DNA from: Nitrospirota bacterium
GTDB lineage: Bacteria; Nitrospirota; Leptospirillia; Leptospirillales; Leptospirillaceae
Reading direction: 5' to 3'
DNA: 64,000 nucleotides
Assembly (NCBI GenBank): GCA_023481175.1
Contig: JAMCWM010000026.1
Span: forward strand, 124,001 to 188,000
Shown here: one piece after another, positions 44,316 through 54,064 of the stretch
Position numbering within the stretch: the first letter of the stretch is position 1
Layout: each line of letters begins with the position of its first letter
The notes under the pieces: model-generated
Databases searched by the model: none
What the model saw: the letters and a program-made list of their open reading frames with translations, nothing else
What the model was told of the DNA's origin: nothing
Program-made: the position numbers and the translations under genes

Positions 44316-44808
44316 GCTGCCTGTTCTCCGCTTCGTTGGAAACGGATATCTTCACGAGAAGGCTATAGGAAAAAACAAGAATCAGAACGATCACCACATA
44401 GAGGATCAGCTGGAGGGAATGATAGGAAAAGTCGCCGAACCGTTCGCTTTCCTTGTAGGAAGACTGGGCTTCGACCAGAAGAATTCTCCGGATGGTGGAG
44501 ATGATGCCGATCAGAATGAAGGAAGCGATGGGAAAACGGCGTCTGCCTAGATAACTCAACATGATCCAGAGGAGTTCGAGAATAATGACGACAAAGAGCA
44601 TGTCGTTGATAAGCTGGAGGACGGAATCGGTCTGGAGGCTGGTCAGGCCCATGGCCGAATGGACGAGAACAATGACGGCTCCCGACATCAAAAAGATCGC
44701 GACGATGAGATGGATGATATCGTCGATACGGAGAAGGACCTTTCTGAGCCTCTGGACAAATTCCATGTGACTGTCTTGACGGGGAGAGGGGGAGACAGGA
44801 TCAATCAC
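44308..44808 (-). CDS. PsiE-like membrane protein
   Basis: The 166-residue protein has four membrane segments and the PsiE-type block YLGRRRFPIASFILIGIISTIRRILL near 85-110 (shown in parts as RRRFPIASF and ISTIRRILL). PsiE is a phosphate-starvation protein of unknown biochemical role. The GTG at 44808 has a purine-rich site (AAGGAAGG) and is preferred over the ATG at 44766, which has none. It is translated with the lipoprotein gene that follows. Confidence 0.7.
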   Translation of the reverse strand: MIDPVSPSPRQDSHMEFVQRLRKVLLRIDDIIHLIVAIFLMSGAVIVLVHSAMGLTSLQTDSVLQLINDMLFVVIILELLWIMLSYLGRRRFPIASFILIGIISTIRRILLVEAQSSYKESERFGDFSYHSLQLILYVVIVLILVFSYSLLVKISVSNEAENRQHD

Positions 44809-44837
44809 AGGGCACCTTCCTTGTAAGGTCAGAGAGC

Positions 44838-46274
44838 CTAAACATCGGACAGGGGTTCCCGCGAGAGACGAAGAGCCTCGTCCATTCGCGCAAGGGTGGC
44901 CTCCCGTCCTGCCAGGAGGAGAACGTCAAAAATCCCGGGACTGACGGTTTTTCCCGTAATGGCGACACGAACGGGCTGGGCGATTTCGCCAAGCTTCAGA
45001 TGGAGGGCTTCAGAAGCCTGCGAGAAGACATTTCTCAGATTCTCCCCCGTCCAGTCGGAGAGGGACCTGAGGGTCAACGTGAGATGTTCGAGAACAGGAA
45101 TATTGGCGGGTGTGAGAATTTTTTTCCGGGCCTCCGGATCAATGGCCCGGGATTTGTCCAGAAAGGGGCGGGCAAACTGCGCGAGTTCCACAAGGGTTTT
45201 GGAGCGCCCCTTGAGTTCTTCCGCGACGCGGGTCCAGTGGTCGGGATCGGACGCTTGGGGAAGAGGGTCGGTCAGGGGGCCCAGCTGTTCCTTGACAAGA
45301 GGAACGAGATCTTTTCCTGAAGAGTTTTTGAGATAATGGCCATTCAGCCAGAGAAGTTTTTCAGGATTGAAGACCGAGGGAGAGGAGCCGACATGATCGA
45401 GGTCGAAATACTGGATCAATTCCTCCCGGGAGAAAATTTCCTGGTCCTTGTGGGACCATCCGAGCCTGACGAGATAATTGACGAGAGCCTGGGGAAGGAA
45501 ACCCATGTCCCGGTAGGCCATGACGGAGGTGGCTCCATGGCGCTTTGACAGTCGCGTCCGGTCCGGGCCGTAAATCATCGGAAGGTGGGCGAAATCAGGC
45601 AGGGGAGCCCCCAGGGCCCGGAAGATGGGAATTTGCCTTGGGGTATTGTTGATATGGTCGTCCCCCCGGATGACGTGGGTGATTTTCATGTCGACGTCGT
45701 CGACCACAACGGCGAAGTTGTAGGTGGGCATTCCGTCGGTTCTGAGGATGATGAGATCGTCGAGGACGGCGCTGTCGAAGGAAAGTTGTCCGCGGATCAG
45801 ATCGTCAAAGACGATCACTTCACCCTCGGGGTTCCGGAACCGAAGGACATGGGGGGTGGCGGGATCGATCGTGCGATCCCGGCACCGTCCATCGTAGCGG
45901 GGGGGAAGTCCCTTCTTGATCGCTTCGTCTCGCCTCGATTCGAGACTCTCCGCGGAACAGTCGCAGCGGTAGGCGAGGCCCTTGTCGAGCAGGTCCAAGG
46001 CCAGCTGTCTGTATCTGTCGAGCCGTTGGGTCTGGTAGAAAGGGCCTTCGTTCCAGTCGATCCCGAGCCAGGAAAGTCCGTCCAGAATGGCCGCGATGGA
46101 TTCCTGGGTTGAGCGTTCGCGGTCGGTATCCTCGATTCTGAGGACGAGCGTCCCCCCGAAGTGTCGGGCGAGAAGAAAATTGAAGAGAGCTGTTCTTGCT
46201 CCCCCCAGATGGAGGTGGCCTGTGGGGCTAGGAGCAAAGCGGACGCGCAGGGAAGAATCTTTTGGCAAGGGCAA
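44838..46274 (-). CDS. gltX: Glutamyl-tRNA synthetase
   Basis: The class I signature HLHLGGAR (HIGH) is in SPTGHLHLGGART near residue 16 and the KMSKS equivalent RLSKRHGA near 247. A cysteine pair in CDCS near residue 103 and another C near 130 (GRCRDR) could hold the zinc of the bacterial enzyme. The 478-residue length is standard. The start codon is TTG at 46274 with no clear ribosome site. It charges tRNA-Glu, also the substrate for the heme route through HemL. Confidence 0.94.
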   Translation of the reverse strand: MPLPKDSSLRVRFAPSPTGHLHLGGARTALFNFLLARHFGGTLVLRIEDTDRERSTQESIAAILDGLSWLGIDWNEGPFYQTQRLDRYRQLALDLLDKGLAYRCDCSAESLESRRDEAIKKGLPPRYDGRCRDRTIDPATPHVLRFRNPEGEVIVFDDLIRGQLSFDSAVLDDLIILRTDGMPTYNFAVVVDDVDMKITHVIRGDDHINNTPRQIPIFRALGAPLPDFAHLPMIYGPDRTRLSKRHGATSVMAYRDMGFLPQALVNYLVRLGWSHKDQEIFSREELIQYFDLDHVGSSPSVFNPEKLLWLNGHYLKNSSGKDLVPLVKEQLGPLTDPLPQASDPDHWTRVAEELKGRSKTLVELAQFARPFLDKSRAIDPEARKKILTPANIPVLEHLTLTLRSLSDWTGENLRNVFSQASEALHLKLGEIAQPVRVAITGKTVSPGIFDVLLLAGREATLARMDEALRLSREPLSDV

Positions 46275-46487
46275 GGGGAGAGTCCCGGGTTAGACGTGGG
46301 GTCTTCTGGGTCGACTGTTAAAGAATACCATGGAACGGTCGCGCCGGACAATCCAAGTCGACCTTGAAAACCATTGCAGGCCGAATGGGCGGCACTTTTG
46401 ACCTGCCGGGAAAGGGGGACTATAATTCGATCGCGAATGCCCGGAAGGGCCGGAGAGGACGGGTCAGGAAAAGGGACTGGGGTGAGG

Positions 46488-47033
46488 ATGGAAGAAAAAG
46501 GAATGGCCGGATCGGGGCCAAAAAAGAGGGCTGAAGGCAGGAATTTCCCTATCCGGTCCGGAATGATCGCATTCGCCTTATTGGCAACCCTGGTTTCGGC
46601 CGGATGCGGGGAGGTCAAGCCGTTGACCCCGGAAGAGCAGTCGCTGGTCTCGGCATGGAAGGTCAGCGAATCGCTCCAGAAGGCCTTTGACAGGGAATCC
46701 GTCGATGAGGTCATGGGCCTTCTGGCTCCGCCCCTCTCGGTGCGTCCGGATACCAGGATCCAGCTGGAAAGGCTGTTCGGGATGTTCAAAAGGATAAACC
46801 TGACCCTGGTCATGGACTCCGGTGAAGTCGATTCCGCGACCCATTCGATCACTTTCAGTGCTCACTGGACATTGACGGGTCTCCCCAAGATCGGCTCCGG
46901 CCCACGCTATTTTCAGACGGGAGAGTGCCGGATGGTCACCTCGATGAGGAAGGCTCCGGCCCCATCCCGCCTCGAAGACATTTCGGGAGATACCTTCCTC
47001 GTGGCTCCCGCCAAGGCCAGACCGGCCCAATGA
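46488..47033 (+). CDS. Putative lipoprotein, 181 aa
   Basis: The signal region MIAFALLATLVSAGC has the lipobox VSAGC near residue 40 of the chosen start. The mature part (EVKPLTPEEQSLVSAWK onward) is soluble, with a beta-rich region that contains LVMDSGEVDSATHSITFSA, reminiscent of small NTF2-like folds. Several starts are possible (GTG 46482, ATG 46488). It overlaps nadB by four bases. Confidence 0.65.
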   Translation: MEEKGMAGSGPKKRAEGRNFPIRSGMIAFALLATLVSAGCGEVKPLTPEEQSLVSAWKVSESLQKAFDRESVDEVMGLLAPPLSVRPDTRIQLERLFGMFKRINLTLVMDSGEVDSATHSITFSAHWTLTGLPKIGSGPRYFQTGECRMVTSMRKAPAPSRLEDISGDTFLVAPAKARPAQ

Positions 47034-48604
47034 GCGTAAGCCCGGAGCGACGCCGGATCAAGGCAGACTTCCTGATTGTGGGGGGTGGGATCGCCGGTTA
47101 CCAGACGGCTCTGGACCTTCTGCCACACGGGAGCGTCGCTCTCGTGTCCCGGGGATCGATCGCTTCCGGAAGTTCTTACTATGCCCAGGGAGGGCTTGCC
47201 ATTCCCTGGAGATTCGACAGGGACGCCATCGACTCCCATATCGAGGATACGATCCGGGCCGGGGCGGGTCTCTGCGATGCAGACAGGGTTCGCCTCCTGA
47301 TCGAGGGGGCAGAGGAGGCCTTTGCCACCTTGGTCTCCTACGGCGTCCCCTTTGACAGAGACGCGTCAGGGGAGATCCTTTTCACGAGGGAAGCGGCCCA
47401 TTCCCGTCCCCGGATCGTCCATGCCGGGGGGGACAAGACCGGGTCCTTGATCCTGAAGACCCTGGCCCAGAATGTGCATGGCCATGAGCGATTCACCTTT
47501 CTGACCCCCTATCGCCTCACCCGGCTCGTCAAGGAGGAGAACCGGGTTTTGGGTGGGCTCTTCATGGATGAAAACGGAGAAGGGTGGCTGGAGGTTCTGG
47601 CGAAGGCCACGATCATGGCCACCGGGGGGTTTAGCGCCCTCTTCGCCCGGACGACCAATCCCCCGTCCCAGGTGGGGGACGCCGCGGCGGTATGCCACCG
47701 GGCCGGCGCCGTTCTCGAACGGCTGGCCTTCACCCAGTTTCATCCGACGGTCCTCGACCTGCCTGGGGGGACGCCCTTTCTTCTCACCGAAGCCCTTCGG
47801 GGAGAGGGGGGACATGTGGTCAACGGCGCGGGAGAACGAATCCTGTTCCGGTATCATCCGGAAGGGGAGCTGGCGCCCAGGGATGTCGTCTCCCGGGCCC
47901 TCTGGCTGGAGGCCCGGGCCAATCCGGGATCGGGGCTCTACCTTTCGGTGACCCATCTTCCGGGGCCCTATCTCAAAAGTCGTTTCCCCCAGGTCTACAG
48001 CCACTGCCTCTCCGTCGGCATCGACCTTTCCAGGGACCGGGCTCCGATCCGGCCGGCCGCCCATTTCCAGATGGGGGGAATCCGGACGGACATGGAGGGC
48101 CGGACCTCGCTTCCCGGTCTGTACGCCGTGGGGGAGGTCGCGAGTACCCGGGTTCACGGGGCCAACAGGCTCGCCTCGAACTCCCTGCTCGAGGCGCTGG
48201 TGATGGGGCACCGGGTCGTCCGGGGCCTTGTTTCCGAGCCGGCAACAAGAGAATCGGTGGGAGAGCCAACGTCCCGCGAAGCGCGCGAGATTCCGCGGAC
48301 CATGGTCACCGTGCCTCCTGGCAGGGTCACGATGAAGATGATCCAGACCCTCCTCTGGGAAAGGGCGGGGATCGTCCGCTTCATGCCTCAGGTTCTCTCC
48401 GGAAGGGAGGAGATCCGGTCCTGTCTGGCCATGATGCGAGAAGGACCCGTCACATCCGAGGGCGCCCTGCTTCGAAATGCGCTCGAGCTTTCGCATGAAA
48501 TTTTCGAAGACCTGCTTGTCGCTCCGCACATGGGGGCCAATTATTTTCTTGAGGACAAGCCGGCGGAACCCGGACCGTCGGTCCAGGAGAAGGGACAGGA
48601 CTAG
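47030..48604 (+). CDS. nadB: L-aspartate oxidase
   Basis: NadB oxidises aspartate to iminoaspartate in NAD synthesis. The FAD loop is GGGIAGYQTALDL near residue 18; SSYYAQGGLAIPW near 47 and HFQMGGIRTDMEG near 345 are substrate-site blocks; and VHGANRLASNSLLEALVMG near 380 is the C-terminal signature. The C-terminal helical domain of succinate dehydrogenase type is shortened. The ATGA overlap links it to the upstream lipoprotein gene. No nadA or nadC is near. Confidence 0.92.
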   Translation: MSVSPERRRIKADFLIVGGGIAGYQTALDLLPHGSVALVSRGSIASGSSYYAQGGLAIPWRFDRDAIDSHIEDTIRAGAGLCDADRVRLLIEGAEEAFATLVSYGVPFDRDASGEILFTREAAHSRPRIVHAGGDKTGSLILKTLAQNVHGHERFTFLTPYRLTRLVKEENRVLGGLFMDENGEGWLEVLAKATIMATGGFSALFARTTNPPSQVGDAAAVCHRAGAVLERLAFTQFHPTVLDLPGGTPFLLTEALRGEGGHVVNGAGERILFRYHPEGELAPRDVVSRALWLEARANPGSGLYLSVTHLPGPYLKSRFPQVYSHCLSVGIDLSRDRAPIRPAAHFQMGGIRTDMEGRTSLPGLYAVGEVASTRVHGANRLASNSLLEALVMGHRVVRGLVSEPATRESVGEPTSREAREIPRTMVTVPPGRVTMKMIQTLLWERAGIVRFMPQVLSGREEIRSCLAMMREGPVTSEGALLRNALELSHEIFEDLLVAPHMGANYFLEDKPAEPGPSVQEKGQD

Positions 48605-48607
48605 GAT

Positions 48608-49477
48608 ATGGCAAAGAATTATTACGACCGTCTTGGAGTGACCCGGAAGGCGACTCCGGAGGAAATCAAGAAAGCCTACAGGAAACTCGCCCGCCAGTAC
48701 CATCCGGATGTCAACCCGAACAACAAGGAGGCGGAACTCCGTTTCAAGGAGATCAATGAAGCCTATGAGACGCTTTCCGACGAAGCCAAGAGAGCCGAAT
48801 ATGATGAAAGTCTCGAAGGGGGAGGGACGGGACATCGAAGAACGGCCGCGCCCGGGGGGGAAGGATCTCCTTTCGGGGATTTTTCCGGGGAAGGGATGGG
48901 CGATTTCTGGGATCTCTTCGGAGGGATGGGCCAAGGAAGGGGAGGAATGGTCACCGAGGTCCATCTGACGCTGACATTTCGCGAGGCGGCTCTCGGGTCC
49001 GAAAAAACGGTCCTCCTGTCGGATTCGATGGGAAAGACCCCTGAAAAGGTCACGATCAGGATACCCTCGGGGATCGAAGCGGGGATGGCCTTTACCGTCG
49101 GGTCCGGATCAGGTCCCCGAACACGGATCATCCGGGTGGTCATCGACGACATCCAGCCGGATACAATCTTCCGAAGACAAGGGGCGGACCTTCTCCTCGA
49201 CTGTCCGGTCAAGCTGTCCGAGCTCCTCTACGGGGCGACGGTCGCTGTTCCGACACTCGAAGGAGAAGCCCGTCTCAAAATTCCCCCCGGGACGAAGGCT
49301 GGCCAGACGTTCCGGCTGAAGGGAAAAGGGGTGGTCTCCCCGGTGGACCACGAGCGGGGACATCTGTATGTCAAGATTCTTCCGGTGCTTCCGCCCCATG
49401 TCCCTTCGTCCCTGGAGTCCTGCATCCGTGAGCTCGATAGCCACTACCCGCCGGACTTTCGCTGGAAGTCACGGTGA
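48608..49477 (+). CDS. cbpA: CbpA-like DnaJ co-chaperone (no zinc finger)
   Basis: The N-terminal J-domain has HPD in [12 protein letters not shown] near residue 32, followed by a glycine-rich linker (about 72-115) and two beta-sandwich substrate domains (about 115-280, with [13 protein letters not shown] and [15 protein letters not shown]). There is no CxxCxGxG zinc finger, so it is CbpA-type. It lies three bases after nadB and is followed by its modulator-type gene and clpB, a typical stress unit. Confidence 0.9.
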   Translation: MAKNYYDRLGVTRKATPEEIKKAYRKLARQYHPDVNPNNKEAELRFKEINEAYETLSDEAKRAEYDESLEGGGTGHRRTAAPGGEGSPFGDFSGEGMGDFWDLFGGMGQGRGGMVTEVHLTLTFREAALGSEKTVLLSDSMGKTPEKVTIRIPSGIEAGMAFTVGSGSGPRTRIIRVVIDDIQPDTIFRRQGADLLLDCPVKLSELLYGATVAVPTLEGEARLKIPPGTKAGQTFRLKGKGVVSPVDHERGHLYVKILPVLPPHVPSSLESCIRELDSHYPPDFRWKSR

Positions 49478-49524
49478 TTCCGGGAGAATTTTAAGGATCC
49501 CGGCTGCGGAAGGAGACAAGCTCG

Positions 49525-49845
49525 ATGGTCGAAAAGAAGACATTCCCCGTCCCTCCCCGGTCCATGCCGGTCGAATGGGTTTCCGAAACCTATTCCGTGT
49601 CCCGGAGAACACTGGCCATTCTCGTGAGGGAGGGCCTGGTCGAAATCGAACGCGATGGTTCTGTGACCGCACTGAGTCCGGAAATGATCGAACGCGTCCG
49701 GATGATCATGGCTTTAAGGAAAGATCTGGGGGTGAACATGGCAGGAATCGAGATCATTCTTCGCCTCAGGCACCAGCTTCTCTGGTACAGAAACCGTTCC
49801 CGCGGCCAAACCGGAGAGTCCTGCATCGATATCGATCTGTCGTGA
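49525..49845 (+). CDS. MerR-family CbpM/HspR-like modulator
   Basis: A 106-residue protein with an N-terminal helix-turn-helix ([19 protein letters not shown]) and the [17 protein letters not shown] helix that is diagnostic of the HspR/CbpM group. These proteins either repress heat-shock genes or inhibit the CbpA J-protein. Position right after cbpA supports both possibilities. There is no HAIR-type inverted repeat visible upstream, so regulation by it is not shown. Confidence 0.8.
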   Translation: MVEKKTFPVPPRSMPVEWVSETYSVSRRTLAILVREGLVEIERDGSVTALSPEMIERVRMIMALRKDLGVNMAGIEIILRLRHQLLWYRNRSRGQTGESCIDIDLS

Positions 49846-49900
49846 TGCCGGCAGAATCCGAAACCATGACCGGAAGCCTCGTCATAAGGGAGGATCGACA

Positions 49901-52508
49901 ATGGATGTGAACAAGCTGACCCAGAAGTCCCAGGAAGCACTACAAAAGGCCGTCGACCTGGCCCGGCAGAAGGGGAATACCGAGGTCGAGCCCATTCATC
50001 TTCTCAAGGCCCTGCTGGAGCAGGAAGGAGGGATCGTTCCCGCCATCCTCCTCAAGATGAATGCCTCCCCCGAAGAGCTTCTCCGGAAGACCGATGAACA
50101 GATCGGGCTTCTTCCGCGCGTCGAGGGAGGCTCGGGAGGGCCCTACCTCTCGCGGAATCTCTCCTTCCTGCTCGACAAGGCCCTGGAAGAGACCCGTCCC
50201 TTCAAGGACGATTATGTCAGTACCGAGCACATTCTTCTGGCCATGACCGAGAGCACCGGACCCGAAAGCCGGATCTTCAAGTCCTTCAATCTGACCCGGG
50301 AAAAAACCCTGGCGGCCCTCACCGAGGTCCGGGGAAATCAGCGCGTCACCGATCCCAATCCGGAAGAGCGCTACCAGGCCCTCGAGAAGTTCGGGAAGGA
50401 TCTGACGGCCCTGGCCCGCCAGAACAAGCTCGACCCCGTCATCGGCCGAGACGAGGAGATCCGCCGGGTGATCCAGGTCCTGTCCCGCCGGACAAAGAAC
50501 AACCCCGTCCTGATCGGAGATCCGGGCGTCGGGAAGACCGCCATCGTGGAAGGCCTGGCCCTTCGCATTGTGGCCGGGGACGTTCCGGAAGGCCTCAAGG
50601 ACAAGACGATCTTTTCCCTCGACCTGGGAGCGCTTCTGGCGGGAGCCAAATACCGGGGAGACTTCGAGGAGCGTCTCAAGGCCGTCCTGAAAGAGATCAC
50701 CGGGGCGTCGGGGCGGATCATCCTGTTCATCGACGAGCTTCACACGATCGTCCGGGCCGGGGCGACGGAGGGAGCCATGGATGCCTCCAATCTTCTCAAG
50801 CCGGCCCTGGCGCGGGGGGAGCTCCGGGCGATCGGCGCCACAACCCTGGACGAATACCGCCAGTATATCGAAAAGGATGCCGCTCTCGAACGGCGTTTCC
50901 AGCCGGTCTTCGTGGGGGAGCCCTCCGTGGATGACACCATTGCCATTCTCCGGGGGCTCAAGGAAAAGTATGAAATCCACCACGGAGTCCGGATCAAGGA
51001 TTCGGCGATCGTGGCGGCCGCGCTCCTCTCTCACCGGTACATCACCGGCCGCTTCCTTCCGGACAAGGCGATCGATCTCATCGACGAGTCGGCCAGCCGT
51101 CTCCGGGTGGCGATCGACAGCATGCCGCTTGAACTCGACGAGGTGGACCGGAAGATCCGTCAGCTCGAAATCGAAAAGATGGCCCTTTCCAGGGAAGAGG
51201 ACGAAGAGAGCCGGGGAAAGAAGGCCGGTGTGGAAAACGAGCTCGAGGAACTCAAGGCGCGATTTTCTGCGCTCAAGGCCCAGTGGGATACGGAAAAGTC
51301 CCGGATCCAGGAGATCCGGGAGCTCAAGGAGAAGATCGAACAGGCCAAGATCGACGCCGATGCGGCGCTCCGGGAAGGACAGTACGAAAAGGCCTCCCAG
51401 ATCACCTACGGGACGATTCCCAATCTCCAGAAGACACTCGATGCCGCCCAGACGGCCATGGAGAAGGAAAGCCAGTCCGAAGGCCGTCTCCTGAAGGAAG
51501 AGGTCTCCGAGGAGGATGTGGCCCAGGTGGTCTCGAGCTGGACAGGAATTCCGGTGACCCGGATGATGGAAGGGGAACTCCAGAAGCTCCTGAAGATGGA
51601 GGAGAGACTCTCCCAGCGGGTCGTAGGCCAGAAGGAGGCGGTCATGGCCGTCTCGAATGCGATCCGGCGCGCCAGGGCCGGGATCCAGGATCCGAACCGC
51701 CCGCTGGGATCCTTCTTTTTCCTCGGTCCCACCGGCGTCGGAAAGACGGAACTTGCAAAGAGCCTCGCCGAATTCCTTTTCGACAACGACCAGGCCATGA
51801 TCCGCATCGACATGTCGGAGTATATGGAGAAGCACTCGGTGGCGCGCCTCATCGGCGCCCCGCCCGGATATGTCGGGTACGAGGAAGGGGGGCAGCTCAC
51901 GGAGGCGATCCGGCGGCGCCCTTATTCCGTCATTCTCCTCGACGAGATGGAAAAGGCCCATCCCGACGTCTTCAATGTGCTTCTCCAGGTTCTGGACGAC
52001 GGACGGCTCACCGATGGACAGGGGCGGGTGGTGGACTTCAAGAACACCGTCATCATCATGACCTCGAACATCGCCTCGGATGTCATCCGGGATTCGTCCG
52101 GAGTCCCCGAGCCGGAGGTCCGGCGCCGGGTGATGGACATCCTGGCGCGATCCCTTCGTCCGGAGTTTTTAAACCGGATCGACGAAATTATCCTTTTCCA
52201 TCCCCTCACCATGGTCGAGATCATGCAGATCGTCGATATCCAGCTTTCGTCGATCAACAAAAGGCTCAAGGACCAGAATATCGTCCTCGTCCTGACGGAC
52301 CGGGCAAGGGAGGAGCTGGCCCAGGTCGGCTTCGATCCGGTCTACGGGGCACGCCCTCTCAAGCGGGCCATCCAGCAAGCCATCATGAATCCTCTTGCCC
52401 AGCAGATCCTGGCCCGGACGGTCCAGAAGGGGGGGGGCGATCGAGGTCGACTGGGACGGGGCCAGCTTCGTCTTCGGTTCCGCCGGAACCTCCGGGGGGG
52501 GGCCGTGA
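49901..52508 (+). CDS. clpB: ClpB disaggregase, frame shifted at a 9-G tract near the C-terminus
   Basis: ClpB rescues aggregated proteins with DnaK. The N-terminal repeat domain, Walker A1 GDPGVGKT near 205, the coiled-coil middle domain near 410-520 and Walker A2 GPTGVGKT near 610 are all present, with the C-terminal D2 small domain ending in [15 protein letters not shown] tract of nine G (52429-52437) then puts the reading frame into the next gene. With eight G the protein would end [19 protein letters not shown] and stop at 52506-52508, as expected for ClpB. The stop would overlap the GTG start of the next gene. A sequencing error is the simplest cause; slippage is the alternative. Confidence 0.9.
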
Positions 52509-53062
52509 CCGATTTTTCCTTTCCGATAAGGGACGGACTTCTTTTTACAAAAGACGGATCCCTTGCGGACCGCGTCTCCCGGTGCGTCCTTCACTGGCCC
52601 CTTTCGATCACGGTCCGGGATTCCTGGACCGACTGGGAGGATGTGTCCCCCGAATGCCGTCTCCTTCTCTTCGACCGGGCCACCATGCCGACGATTCATC
52701 TGGCCGACGGCCACTTCCGGATCATCCTTGCGGGAGAAGGCGAGATGCTCGTCCGGGCTCTGGAAGAGTTCCTTTTTCTCCGGGAGCCTCTCTCCTCGGC
52801 CGTGGGGATCGAACATCTCCTTCAGGCCAAATGCCGTCAGTACCTGAAGTCCGTGGCCAGCCTCCGCGAATCGGATTCGGCCTATTCCTTCTTTTCCGAC
52901 CTTCTGGACCGGATGCTGATTCCGACGGCTCTGGATGTGACCGAGGGAAACCAGCACCGGGCCTCCCGGATCCTGGGGATCAGCCGGACAACCTTCCGGA
53001 ACAAGATGAAATCGATCGTGGAGGGAGACCGTTCTCCCGACAACGAAAAATCATCTAAATAA
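52505..53062 (+). CDS. Fis-family HTH protein (NtrC-type DNA-binding end)
   Basis: The 185-residue protein starts at a GTG that overlaps the clpB stop. The last 45 residues ([20 protein letters not shown] near 145, then [10 protein letters not shown]) form the HTH_8 motif of Fis and of the C-termini of NtrC-type activators. The first 130 residues have no known receiver or AAA domain. With the observed nine-G tract it is fused in frame to ClpB. It is probably a regulator linked to the chaperone operon. Confidence 0.75.
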   Translation: MTDFSFPIRDGLLFTKDGSLADRVSRCVLHWPLSITVRDSWTDWEDVSPECRLLLFDRATMPTIHLADGHFRIILAGEGEMLVRALEEFLFLREPLSSAVGIEHLLQAKCRQYLKSVASLRESDSAYSFFSDLLDRMLIPTALDVTEGNQHRASRILGISRTTFRNKMKSIVEGDRSPDNEKSSK

Positions 53063-53147
53063 CTGTCTTAATTTTAAATTCATGACTGTTTATTTCTGTC
53101 GGAAAGATTTCGCTTGAGGAATTCGGCAAGAATTCCGGGCAGGACGC

Positions 53148-53174
53148 TTGACAGATCTGTCTGTTCAGTGTAAT
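53148..53174 (+). promoter_or_regulatory. Candidate promoter of the HU gene with embedded palindrome
   Basis: A perfect TTGACA (53148-53153) is followed after 15 bases by TGTAAT (53169-53174). The spacer is short. GACAGATCTGTC (53150-53161), a perfect 12-base palindrome, overlaps the -35 box and could be an operator. Confidence 0.45.
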
Positions 53175-53230
53175 TTCCCCGATGGACGTTCTATTTTTCC
53201 TATAAAAATGCGAAAGGGGGGAAGAAAACG

Positions 53231-53506
53231 ATGAAAAAATCGGAACTCGTGGACAAGATCTCCCAGTCTGCAAAAATCAACAAGACCCAGGCCAACGAAG
53301 CACTGAACGCCGCCGTCGATGCGATCAAGAAGGCCCTCAAGAAGGACACGGAGCGCGTGACCCTTCCCGGTTTCGGCACCTTCTCCACGGTGAAGAGAAA
53401 GGCCCGCACCGGCCGGAACCCCCGCACTGGCCAGGAGATCAAGATCCCTGCCATGCGCGTTCCCAAGTTTACTGCCGGCAAAGCCTTTAAGTCCGCCATC
53501 AAGTAG
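53231..53506 (+). CDS. hup: HU-family DNA-binding protein
   Basis: The 91-residue protein has the HU signature FGTFSTVKRKARTGRNPRTG near residue 50 with the DNA-contact arm around GRNPRTGQEIKIPA. It compacts DNA and helps in many DNA transactions. A purine-rich stretch (AAGGGGGGAAG) precedes the ATG, and a terminator follows. It stands alone as a single gene. Confidence 0.95.
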   Translation: MKKSELVDKISQSAKINKTQANEALNAAVDAIKKALKKDTERVTLPGFGTFSTVKRKARTGRNPRTGQEIKIPAMRVPKFTAGKAFKSAIK

Positions 53507-53521
53507 TTTGTCCCGAAAATG

Positions 53522-53551
53522 CGGGGCCATGGTCTCCCGTGGTCCCGTTTT
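53522..53551 (+). terminator. Terminator after the HU gene
   Basis: CGGGGCCA (53522-53529) pairs with TGGTCCCG (53540-53547), with one G-T pair, and TTTT follows. It ends eight bases before the tRNA gene. Confidence 0.65.
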
Positions 53552-53558
53552 ATCCTGC

Positions 53559-53633
53559 AGGCACGTAGCTCAGGGGTGGAGCGCTACCTTGACACGGTAG
53601 AGGTCGGCGGTTCGAGACCGCCCGTGCCTACCA
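53559..53633 (+). tRNA. tRNA-Val (anticodon GAC)
   Basis: All stems fold: acceptor AGGCACG (53559-53565) with CGTGCCT (53623-53629), D stem GCTC/GAGC, anticodon stem CTACC/GGTAG with loop TTGACAC (anticodon GAC at 53591-53593), and T stem GGCGG/CCGCC with loop TTCGAGA. The discriminator is A and the CCA end is encoded (53631-53633). The DNA changes to a lower GC content right after it, as at a tRNA used as an integration site, but I found no repeat of its 3' end on the right side. Confidence 0.97.
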
Positions 53634-54064
53634 TATTGCAAGTTATTCTCAGAACGTCCTCTCAAAAACCCATCTCCGGAATTTCTCGGATCGTGACAGC
53701 AATCCGGTGATTATCGGTAACGTTGTCCAATTGCATTTCCATTGACTCTCCCCCCGATTTTCACCGACAATTTCTTTTATCAGAGATATATGCCTAATAA
53801 TAATAAATTTTAAACAACCAAGATGGTTCATGTCTGAATCGATTCACACGCTCGTCAGGGATCTGTAAAGTGCTCCGACACGACAAATTTGAAGAAATAA
53901 ACGCACGAATAAACACACGCGTGTGTTTATCGCGCGTTTTCGAAATTTGGGAAATTCCCTGTGGACGGAAAGAGTATCGGCCATTCACGCTCTCCCATGT
54001 ATGAGGGATAGTCCGTTTTTTTGTGGCCGCTTGATTGTAGTTACGTTTGGAGGTATTATTTTTT
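53634..54064. other. AT-richer region between tRNA-Val and the toxin-antitoxin genes
   Basis: No gene is supported. It contains AT-rich stretches, poly-T patches and the 22-base palindrome at 53909-53930. GGAGG at 54049-54053 serves the BrnT gene. The composition differs from the rest of the window. Confidence 0.5.
53909..53930. repeat. Perfect 22-base palindrome upstream of brnT
   Basis: The half-site ATAAACACACG is followed directly by its exact mirror. Toxin-antitoxin operons are usually controlled by the antitoxin binding such palindromes, so this may be the BrnA operator. The distance of about 135 bases to the brnT start is longer than usual. Confidence 0.45.

Noticed and set aside
49901-53062. 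A natural ClpB-regulator fusion protein of 1053 residues
   Set aside because: Removing one G from a 9-G tract gives a standard ClpB C-terminus and a stop that overlaps a GTG start, so two genes are more likely. It is kept as a question in the findings.
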